Shown piece after piece: positions 42,430 through 49,664 of a stretch of DNA of 64,000 nt (positions are counted from its first letter, which is position 1; each line of letters opens with the position of its first letter). Where the stretch lies: the NCBI GenBank assembly GCA_963785065.1, contig CAWATX010000002.1:558001-622000 (forward strand), given 5' to 3'. Source of the stretch: CAVSRC01 sp963785065. Its GTDB lineage: Bacteria; Pseudomonadota; Alphaproteobacteria; Rhizobiales; Kaistiaceae. The translations under genes were made by a program, and so were the position numbers. The notes under the pieces are model-generated. The model worked only from the letters and a program-made list of their open reading frames with translations, was not told the origin of the DNA and did no database searches.

Positions 42430-43361
42430 CCACTCTCCTGATCGCCGACCACGACAATGCGGGGCTGAGCGAGGCCACCGCCCATGCCCTTTCGGCCGCG
42501 CTTGCGCTTGGCAGCGACGTGCATGTTCTGGTCGCCGGCGTCGATTGCGCCGCCATCGCCGCCGAGGCCGCCGGGCTTGCCGGCGTCGCCAAGGTTCTCC
42601 ATGCCGAGGCTGACGCGCTTGCCCACCAGCTCGCCGAACCTCTGGCGGCGCTGATCGTATCGCTTGCCGGGGATTACGATGCGCTGGTCGCCGCAGCCAC
42701 CGCCGCCGGCAAGAACCTCATGCCGCGCGTCGCTGCCCTTCTCGACGTGATGCAGATCTCCGACATCACGCAGGTGGTCGCACCCGACACATTCGAACGG
42801 CCGATCTATGCCGGCAATGCCGTCGAGACGGTGAAGACCGCCGACCCCAAGCGGGTGGTCACCGTGCGCGCCACGGCCTTCCCGGCGGCTGGCGCCAGCG
42901 ACGCACCGGCGCCGGTCGAGGCGATCGCCGTCCCCGGCGACCTGCCGGCACCAGCAAGCTTCGTCGGCGCCGAATTGACCCGCTCCGGCCGGCCCGAGCT
43001 CACCGCCGCCCGGGTTGTCGTTGCCGGCGGCCGCGCCTTCCAGTCGGCCGACAAGTTCCGCGACCTGCTCGAGCCGCTCGCCGACAAGCTCAACGCGGCC
43101 ATCGGCGCTTCGCGCGCCGCGGTCGACGCCGGCTTCTGCTCCAACGACCTGCAGGTCGGCCAGACCGGCAAGGTGGTGGCGCCCGAGCTCTACATCGCCT
43201 GCGGCATCTCCGGCGCCGTCCAGCACCTGGCCGGCATGAAGGACGCCAAGGTGATCGTCGCCATCAACAAGGACCCGGAAGCGCCCATCTTCGCCATCGC
43301 CGATTACGGTCTGGTCGGCGACGTCTTCCAGATACTGCCGGAACTCGCCAAGGCCCTGTGA
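42426..43361 (+). CDS. etfA: Electron transfer flavoprotein subunit alpha
   Basis: 311 residues from a GTG overlapping the etfB stop. The C-terminal FAD domain is conserved: VVAGGRAFQSADKF, GFCSNDLQVGQTGKVVAPELYIA and GISGAVQHLAGM, followed by VIVAINKDPEAPIFAIADYG. The alpha subunit holds the redox-active FAD of the ETF dimer. The 3-hydroxybutyryl-CoA dehydrogenase gene begins 41 bases later, in line with a shared role in short-chain acyl-CoA oxidation. Confidence 0.96.
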   Translation: MTTLLIADHDNAGLSEATAHALSAALALGSDVHVLVAGVDCAAIAAEAAGLAGVAKVLHAEADALAHQLAEPLAALIVSLAGDYDALVAAATAAGKNLMPRVAALLDVMQISDITQVVAPDTFERPIYAGNAVETVKTADPKRVVTVRATAFPAAGASDAPAPVEAIAVPGDLPAPASFVGAELTRSGRPELTAARVVVAGGRAFQSADKFRDLLEPLADKLNAAIGASRAAVDAGFCSNDLQVGQTGKVVAPELYIACGISGAVQHLAGMKDAKVIVAINKDPEAPIFAIADYGLVGDVFQILPELAKAL

Positions 43362-43402
43362 TAGGGTGGCGCCGACCCGCTGAAGCTCAAGGTGCTTCGA
43401 CC

Positions 43403-44284
43403 ATGACGATCGCGCTCAAGAAAATCGGCATCATCGGCGCCGGGCAGATGGGCAGCGGCATTGCCCATGTCTGTGCGCTGGCCGGCTATTCCGTGGTGCT
43501 CAACGACGTGTCGGCCGACCGCATCGAGTCAGGCCTGGCCACCATCAACGGCAACATGGCCCGCCAGGTGAGCTCCGAGAAAATCACCGAGTCCGACCGC
43601 CAGGCGGCGCTCAAGCTGATCACGTCGGCGGCGGAATTCGACGGGCTCGCCGACAGCGATCTGGTGATCGAAGCGGCGACCGAGAATGAGGCGGTGAAGA
43701 CCGAGATCTTCAACCAGCTCAAGGGCACGCTGAAGGCCAGCGCGCTGCTCGCCACCAACACCTCGTCAATCTCGATCACGCGGCTGGCCGCCGCCACCGA
43801 CCGGCCGGAGCAGTTCATCGGCGTCCACTTCATGAACCCGGTGCCGGTGATGGAGGTGGTCGAGCTGATCCGCGGTATTGCCACCGACAACCCCACTTTC
43901 GACGCCACCCAGGCCTTCGTCAAAAGGCTCGGCAAGACCTCGGTTCTGTCGGAGGATTTTCCCGCCTTCATCGTCAACCGCATCCTGTTGCCGATGATCA
44001 ACGAGGCGATCTACACGCTGCACGAAGGGGTCGGCTCGATCGAGGCGATCGACACCGCCATGCGGCTCGGCGCCCGCCACCCGATGGGGCCGCTGCAGCT
44101 TGCCGATTTCATCGGCCTCGACACCTGCCTGTCGGTCATGCAGGTGCTGCACGAGGGCCTGGCGGATTCGAAATACCGGCCCTGCCCGCTGCTGGTGAAA
44201 TATGTCGAGGCGGGCTGGCTCGGCCGCAAGACGCGGCGCGGCTTCTACGATTATCGCGGCGAGACCCCGGTTCCGACGCGCTGA
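43403..44284 (+). CDS. 3-Hydroxybutyryl-CoA dehydrogenase
   Basis: 293 residues from MTIALKKIGIIGAG; an in-frame upstream codon overlaps the etfA end and is not used. The NAD-binding GAGQMGSGIAHVC, the motif HFMNPVPVMEVVELI and the C-terminal helical domain PMINEAIYTLHEGVG are all typical of the FadB2/PaaH family. It interconverts 3-hydroxybutyryl-CoA and acetoacetyl-CoA in fatty-acid or polyhydroxybutyrate metabolism. The location behind etfBA is the usual one in related genomes. Confidence 0.93.
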   Translation: MTIALKKIGIIGAGQMGSGIAHVCALAGYSVVLNDVSADRIESGLATINGNMARQVSSEKITESDRQAALKLITSAAEFDGLADSDLVIEAATENEAVKTEIFNQLKGTLKASALLATNTSSISITRLAAATDRPEQFIGVHFMNPVPVMEVVELIRGIATDNPTFDATQAFVKRLGKTSVLSEDFPAFIVNRILLPMINEAIYTLHEGVGSIEAIDTAMRLGARHPMGPLQLADFIGLDTCLSVMQVLHEGLADSKYRPCPLLVKYVEAGWLGRKTRRGFYDYRGETPVPTR

Positions 44285-44440
44285 CGCCGCGGGCGGTGGT
44301 TAACCAGGCGTAACCGCCACACTCCGCACTTTCGACAGGTGCTTCATGGCTTCGTAACGCGTGCCTGCCACCCTGGCGGCCGAGCGGAGCGCATTGGAAA
44401 TGCCGTTCCGTGCGCCCCGGGAGGAGCCCGGTGCAACGCC

Positions 44441-44524
44441 ATGACGATCGACACACCCACCCTGACGATGGCCGGCAGCATCACCACCGCGCTCGCCGGC
44501 CTGGTGCTTATCGGCTGGCGTTAA
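44441..44524 (+). pseudogene. 27-codon remnant resembling the N-terminus of the next diguanylate cyclase
   Basis: The short reading frame begins MTIDTPTLTMAGS and ends after one membrane helix at LVLIGWR. Aligned without gaps, about 12 of its 27 residues match the first 27 residues of the intact GGDEF protein encoded about 230 bases downstream (MNMDLPTLMAAGS). It has GGAGGAG upstream. It stops at TAA and no further homologous segment is seen before the intact gene. It is best read as the stub of a partly deleted duplicate, or just possibly a tiny membrane peptide. Confidence 0.5.
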
Positions 44525-44669
44525 CAATCGGTTCTCAACGAGCCAGCAATTGCACCTGCCGAACTAACCTGATGTCAGCGCCGAACCGCTAAGGTGGCCG
44601 GCATTACGGGGGAAGTGCGTAGGGCGCATGCTTGCTGCCAGCGCATCCGTTGCAGCGAGGGTTTCTGCA

Positions 44670-45875
44670 ATGAATATGGATTTGCCGACTTTGATGGCCG
44701 CGGGAAGTTTCGTGTCGGCCATCAGCGGCGTCTTTCTTATCTTTGCAGCGATGCAGACCAAGGATTCGGAGGGAATGTTGTGGTGGGCGGGCGCCAACCT
44801 GACGCTCGCCGCCGCCATCCCGCTGGTGGCAACGCCCCATATCAACCTGACATCGGTCCTCGTGGCCGTCACCCTGCTCAACATCTCTCCGGCGCTGGTC
44901 TGGGCCTCGGCGCGGGCGTGCAACGGTCACAAGGTCGATATCGGCGTGGTCGGCAGCGGCGCCGGCGTGTGGCTGGTCCTGTTCACCATTCCAATCGTCC
45001 GCGAGACGCTTGACGTCTATGTCACCCTCAACCTGGCGATCGCGGCGACCTTCCTGTTCGCCGCCGCCCTCGAGTTCTGGCGCGGCCGCAACGACCGGCT
45101 GACCGCTCGCGGACCGCTGATCGTGCTCCTCGTCCTGCACGCCACCTTCTCGGCCGGCGGCGCCATCGCCTCGGCGCTCGGCGCGCTGACCCCGGTCGGC
45201 GGCACGGCGCTGCTCAACTGGCTCGGCTTCGTTCACTTCGAGACGCTCGCCTTCGTCGTCGGCACCTCGATCTTCACCGTCGCCATGGCGCGCGAGAGGC
45301 AGGAGCTTCTGCACAAGATCGAGGCCAACACCGATTCACTCACCGGTCTGGCCAACCGCCGCTCTTTCTACGAGGACGCCCAGCGCATCCTGGCCGCCCG
45401 GCGGGAAACCGGCGCATCGGTCAGCGTCATCCTCTTCGACCTCGATCACTTCAAGGCGATCAACGACAACTTCGGTCACGGCCCCGGTGACGAAGTGCTG
45501 CGTGTCTTCGGCCAGACCTCGCTCAAGATGTTGCGTGGCAGCGACCTGATCGGCCGCATCGGCGGCGAGGAGTTCGCGGTCATGCTGCCCGGTGCCGGCG
45601 TCGAAGCGGCCTATCTGGTTGCCGAGCGCACCCGTGTCGCCTTCACCTCCGCCTGCGCCGGGATCGACGAGTTCACGGCAACACTGTCCGCCGGCGTCGC
45701 TCGGGCGAAGATCAATTCGACGGTCGATTCCCTGCTCAAGGCCGCCGACGAGGCGCTCTACCGCGCCAAGTCCAACGGTCGCAATCGCGTCGAGATCGCC
45801 GGCCGCGAATCAACGGCCGAGGTGGTCGAGCCGGCCCCAGTCGCCGCAGCCCTGATCACGCGGCAGGTCGCCTGA
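44670..45875 (+). CDS. Membrane-anchored diguanylate cyclase (GGDEF)
   Basis: 401 residues from MNMDLPTL, which follows GAGGG; an earlier ATG (14 codons upstream) is weaker. The N-terminal 220 residues hold about six or seven helices forming a sensory membrane domain, then a short coil and a GGDEF domain opening DSLTGLANRRSFYED with the active site RIGGEEF. The inhibitory RxxD motif is not evident. It synthesises cyclic di-GMP in response to an unknown membrane or ligand signal. There is no EAL domain. Confidence 0.9.
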   Translation: MNMDLPTLMAAGSFVSAISGVFLIFAAMQTKDSEGMLWWAGANLTLAAAIPLVATPHINLTSVLVAVTLLNISPALVWASARACNGHKVDIGVVGSGAGVWLVLFTIPIVRETLDVYVTLNLAIAATFLFAAALEFWRGRNDRLTARGPLIVLLVLHATFSAGGAIASALGALTPVGGTALLNWLGFVHFETLAFVVGTSIFTVAMARERQELLHKIEANTDSLTGLANRRSFYEDAQRILAARRETGASVSVILFDLDHFKAINDNFGHGPGDEVLRVFGQTSLKMLRGSDLIGRIGGEEFAVMLPGAGVEAAYLVAERTRVAFTSACAGIDEFTATLSAGVARAKINSTVDSLLKAADEALYRAKSNGRNRVEIAGRESTAEVVEPAPVAAALITRQVA

Positions 45876-45878
45876 TCC

Positions 45879-46544
45879 TCAGCCGGGCGCGCTGGCGGCC
45901 GCGATCAGCGCCTTGGCGTCCTCCGAATCCCACTCCGCCGGCCCCTCGACGCCGCCAATGCGGCAGCCCTTGCCGTCGACCAGGATGGTCGTCGGCAGGC
46001 CGAGCGCCAGGCCGCGCTTCTTCAGCGCGTTGAACACAGCGAATGTGGGATCGGCATAGAAGGCGAGCCTCGATACGCCGATCTGTTTGAGAAACGCGCG
46101 GGCGCGCTCGGGGTTGTTCTGGTCGACATTGACCGCGACCACGGAGAACCGATCACTCCCGAGCACCCCCTCCAGCCGGTCCAGCGCCGGCATTTCGGCC
46201 CGGCAGGGCACGCACCAGGTCGCCCACAGATTGACCAGCACCGTCTTGCCGGCAAAGGCGGCGAGGCTGGTCTCACTGCCGTCCGGCGCCTGGAAGGCGA
46301 GATCGCGCACCAGATCGGGCTTGTCGACGGGCCGGAAGGCCGCCACTTCGCCCTTCACCAGGGGGTCCAGCCGGGCGGCGGTCGCCACCGCACCGGCGCA
46401 ATCAACGCTGGCCGCACGGTCCAGGCCGTTGCCTTGGGTTGACTCCCTGACATATACCGCGACCGCGCCGGCCAGGATGCCGGCGACGGCGGCAAGCCCC
46501 AGAAGCCCCATGCGCCACCGCCCTGCCGTCCGTCCGTCCGTCAT
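45879..46544 (-). CDS. TlpA-like thiol:disulfide interchange protein
   Basis: 221 residues from MTDGRTAGRW. It has one N-terminal membrane anchor (about 13-33, MGLLGLAAVAGILAGAVAVYV) and a periplasmic thioredoxin domain with the active site WCVPC, preceded by LVNLWATWC and followed by LPTTILVDG. TlpA proteins reduce disulfides during cytochrome oxidase copper-site and cytochrome c assembly. It is divergent from argH with starts 28 bases apart, an arrangement common to Hyphomicrobiales. Confidence 0.9.
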   Translation of the reverse strand: MTDGRTAGRWRMGLLGLAAVAGILAGAVAVYVRESTQGNGLDRAASVDCAGAVATAARLDPLVKGEVAAFRPVDKPDLVRDLAFQAPDGSETSLAAFAGKTVLVNLWATWCVPCRAEMPALDRLEGVLGSDRFSVVAVNVDQNNPERARAFLKQIGVSRLAFYADPTFAVFNALKKRGLALGLPTTILVDGKGCRIGGVEGPAEWDSEDAKALIAAASAPG

Positions 46545-46571
46545 TGGCCTTTGGTTTCCCGGAGTTTGAAC

Positions 46572-47978
46572 ATGAAAAACCGCATGTGGGGCGGCCGTTT
46601 CGCCGAAGGCCCCGATGCCGTCATGGAAGAGATCAACGCCTCGATCGATGTCGACCGGGAACTCTTCCGCCAGGACATCCGGGGCTCGCTGGCCCATGCC
46701 CGTATGCTTGCCCACCAGGGCATCATCGCGGCGGACGATGCCGAAAAGATTGTAAGTGGTCTAGACACGATCCTGCGAGAAATCGAAGCAGGCGAATTCG
46801 CCTTTTCCACGGCTCTGGAGGACATCCACCTCAATATCGAGGCGCGGCTGACCGAGCTGATTGGCCCGGCCGCCGGCCGGCTGCACACCGCCCGCTCGCG
46901 CAATGACCAGGTGGCGACCGACTTCAAGCTGTGGGTGCGCGACGCCATCGGCCGCGTCCAGGCGGGGCTGGCCACGCTGCAGGAGGCGCTGGCCGGCAAG
47001 GCGCTCGCCCACGCTGCCACCATCATGCCCGGCTTCACCCATCTGCAGGTCGCCCAGCCGGTGACCTTCGGCCATCACCTGATGGCCTATGTCGAGATGC
47101 TCGGCCGCGACCGCGGCCGCTTCGCCGATGCGGCGAAGCGGCTGAACGAATCGCCGCTCGGCGCCGCCGCGCTCGCCGGCACCTCGTTTCCCATCGACCG
47201 GCAGATGACCGCAGCGGCGCTCGGCTTCGACCGGCCGGCGGCCAATTCGCTCGACGCCGTCTCCGACCGCGATTTCGCCGTCGAGGCGCTGGCCGCCGCC
47301 AGCCTTGCCGCTGTCCACCTCTCGCGCTTCGCCGAGGAGATCGTCGTGTGGTCGTCGGCCGGCTTCCGCTTCGTCCGCCTTTCGGACAAATTCACCACCG
47401 GCTCCTCGATCATGCCGCAGAAACGCAACCCCGACGCGGCCGAGCTGGTGCGCGCCAAGACCGGGCGCATCGTCGGTGCGCTGACCGGCCTCATCGTCAT
47501 GCTCAAGGGCCTGCCGCTTGCCTATGCCAAGGACCTGCAGGAGGACAAGGAGCCGGTCTTCGACGCCTTCCATGCGCTGGAGCTGTCGATCGCGGTGATG
47601 ACCGGCATGGTCGCCGACATGGAGCCGGACCTTCAGGCGATGCGCAAGGCGGCCGGCGCCGGCTTCTCCACCGCCACCGACCTCGCCGACTGGCTGGTGC
47701 GCACGCTGGGCCTGCCCTTCCGCGAGGCCCATCACGCCACCGGGCGGATAGTGGCGGAGGCCGAAGGGCGCGGCGTCACCCTCGACCGGCTGCCGCTCGA
47801 TGCCCTCCAGGCAATCGAGCCGAGAATCACCGACAACGTCTATTCGGTGCTTGCCGTGCGCCAGTCGGTCAGGAGCCGGCGCTCATATGGCGGCACGGCG
47901 CCCGACAACGTGCGTCGCGAGGCCCGTCGCTGGCTCAGGCGGCTGGCCAAGGAAAAGGCCGCTTTGCGGCAAAGTTGA
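46572..47978 (+). CDS. argH: Argininosuccinate lyase
   Basis: 468 residues from MKNRMWGGRF, preceded by GGAG. The fumarase/aspartase-superfamily signature GSSIMPQKRNPDAAEL is intact, with the catalytic Ser region within it and the earlier TARSRNDQVATDFKLW and PGFTHLQVAQPV segments. It cleaves argininosuccinate to arginine and fumarate, the last step of arginine synthesis. The order argH - lipoprotein - lysA downstream is conserved in related bacteria. Confidence 0.97.
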   Translation: MKNRMWGGRFAEGPDAVMEEINASIDVDRELFRQDIRGSLAHARMLAHQGIIAADDAEKIVSGLDTILREIEAGEFAFSTALEDIHLNIEARLTELIGPAAGRLHTARSRNDQVATDFKLWVRDAIGRVQAGLATLQEALAGKALAHAATIMPGFTHLQVAQPVTFGHHLMAYVEMLGRDRGRFADAAKRLNESPLGAAALAGTSFPIDRQMTAAALGFDRPAANSLDAVSDRDFAVEALAAASLAAVHLSRFAEEIVVWSSAGFRFVRLSDKFTTGSSIMPQKRNPDAAELVRAKTGRIVGALTGLIVMLKGLPLAYAKDLQEDKEPVFDAFHALELSIAVMTGMVADMEPDLQAMRKAAGAGFSTATDLADWLVRTLGLPFREAHHATGRIVAEAEGRGVTLDRLPLDALQAIEPRITDNVYSVLAVRQSVRSRRSYGGTAPDNVRREARRWLRRLAKEKAALRQS

Positions 47979-48058
47979 CGGTGGCGAACGCCGCCGGAAT
48001 GACTATGATAGGCGGACCTTGGGCCGGGGATGCGGCCCGTGGAACCGTGTAGCTGGGG

Positions 48059-48262
48059 GTGGCCGTGGTGCCTGCCGACCGCAGAATTATCTCCCGCGCG
48101 CTCGTCGCCGGCATGATCGTGCTGGCTGTCGGGCTGAGCGGTTGCGGCCGCAAGGCCAATCTCGATCCGCCGCCGACACCAGCCGTGACGACCCAGGGCG
48201 GTCCCGCCCAGCCGGCACCTGCCAAACCGGACAAGCCGTTCTTCCTCGACTGGCTCCTCTAG
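48059..48262 (+). CDS. lptM: Small lipoprotein of the LptM/YifL type
   Basis: 67 residues or slightly fewer; GTG codons at 48059, 48065 and 48068 are all possible, and the last is best spaced from the GGGGG upstream. A basic N-terminus and hydrophobic stretch lead to the lipobox LSGC, then GRKANLDPPPTP and a proline-rich tail ending DWLL. The pattern GCGxKxxLxxP and the position between argH and lysA match LptM (YifL), an outer-membrane lipoprotein that assists LptD maturation. Function here is inferred from that. Confidence 0.82.
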   Translation: MAVVPADRRIISRALVAGMIVLAVGLSGCGRKANLDPPPTPAVTTQGGPAQPAPAKPDKPFFLDWLL

Positions 48263-48278
48263 CGGGTTCTTCTTCCCC

Positions 48279-49547
48279 GTGAATCACTTCGAATACCGTG
48301 CCGGCGTGCTCCACGCCGAGGACGTGCCCCTGCCGGCAATCGCGGCCGAAGTCGGGACGCCGTTCTATTGCTATTCGACGGCAACGCTGACGCGCCACAT
48401 CCGCGTCTTCCGCGAGGCCTTCGCCGACCTCGACACGCTCATCTGCTACGCCATGAAGGCGAACTCCAACCAGTCGGTGATCCGCACCTTCGTCCATGAA
48501 GGCGCCGGGCTGGACGTGGTGTCGGAGGGCGAACTGCGCCGGGCGCTTGCCGCCGGCGCCAGACCCGAGACCATCGTCTTCTCTGGGGTTGCCAAGAGCG
48601 AACGCGAGATCGCGTTGGCTATCGATACCGGCATTCTCTGCTTCAACGTCGAATCGGAGCCGGAGCTGGAGCGCATTTCGGCGATCGCGTCGTCGAAGGG
48701 TGCCACCGTCGCCGTCGCCATCCGCGTCAACCCGGACGTCGATGCGCGCACCCACGCCAAGATCACCACCGGCCGGGCGGAGAACAAGTTCGGCGTGCCC
48801 TATGGTGAGGCGCGCGCCGTCTATGCCCGCGCCGCCGGGCTCCCCGGCATCCGGGTGAGCGGCGTCGACGTGCACATTGGCAGCCAGATCACCGACATGG
48901 AGCCCTACGCCGCGGCCTATGAGCGGCTGGGCGACCTCGTCCGCGACCTGCGCGCCGATGGCCACACGATCGACCATATCGATTGCGGCGGCGGGCTCGG
49001 CATACCCTACCGGCTCGACGACCCGGCCCCGCCGCCGCCGACCGCCTACGCCGAGGTCATCCGCCGCCGGCTCGGCAATCTCGGCGCCCGCATCCTGCTC
49101 GAACCCGGCCGGGTGTTCGTCGGCAATGCCGGCATCCTCGTCGCCAAGGTCGAGTACATCAAGCAAGGCACGGCCAAGAGCTTCGTCATCCTCGACGCCG
49201 GCATGAACGACCTCATCCGCCCGACGCTCTATGACGCCCACCACGACATCCGCCCGGTCAGGCAGCCGTTGCTCAACGCCGAGCCGATGGTTGCCGACGT
49301 GGTCGGCGGGATCTGCGAGACCGGCGACTACCTGGCGCTCGGCCGTCGCCTGCCGCCGCTGGCATCCGGCGACCTGGTGGCGATCATGACCACCGGGGCC
49401 TATGGCGCCGTCCAGGGCTCGACCTACAACAGCCATCCGCTGGCCGCCGAGGTGATGGTGCGTGGCGCAGAGTGGGCGCTCGTGCGCCCGCGCCAGAGCT
49501 ACGACGACCTGATCGGCATGGACCGGATCGCGCCCTGGCTGGAGTGA
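48279..49547 (+). CDS. lysA: Diaminopimelate decarboxylase
   Basis: 422 residues from a GTG 17 bases after the lipoprotein stop. PLP-binding Lys lies in CYAMKAN, followed by LDVVSEGEL, HIGSQI, GGGLGIPY and the C-terminal GAYGAVQGSTYNSHP. It performs the final step of lysine synthesis, decarboxylating meso-diaminopimelate. The stretch on the opposite strand carries a very long open frame that is only a shadow of this gene and of the one downstream. Confidence 0.97.
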   Translation: MNHFEYRAGVLHAEDVPLPAIAAEVGTPFYCYSTATLTRHIRVFREAFADLDTLICYAMKANSNQSVIRTFVHEGAGLDVVSEGELRRALAAGARPETIVFSGVAKSEREIALAIDTGILCFNVESEPELERISAIASSKGATVAVAIRVNPDVDARTHAKITTGRAENKFGVPYGEARAVYARAAGLPGIRVSGVDVHIGSQITDMEPYAAAYERLGDLVRDLRADGHTIDHIDCGGGLGIPYRLDDPAPPPPTAYAEVIRRRLGNLGARILLEPGRVFVGNAGILVAKVEYIKQGTAKSFVILDAGMNDLIRPTLYDAHHDIRPVRQPLLNAEPMVADVVGGICETGDYLALGRRLPPLASGDLVAIMTTGAYGAVQGSTYNSHPLAAEVMVRGAEWALVRPRQSYDDLIGMDRIAPWLE

Positions 49548-49664
49548 CCCGCCCGTCTGCCGCCAATGCCGAAGTCGTGAAGCACGGCAAACGTCCCGGC
49601 GCCTCGATTTAGGCACAGTTTGTGCTACGATTTTGCAGGCGTGGGGGGCTCCAGACGGAGGCGC

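Noticed and set aside
44295..44318. Terminator and CtrA-like motif (TTAA-N7-TAAC) after the 3-hydroxybutyryl-CoA dehydrogenase gene
   Set aside because: The stem has eight pairs but no T tract, and the motif is off consensus in its second half. It is too weak to list as a site.
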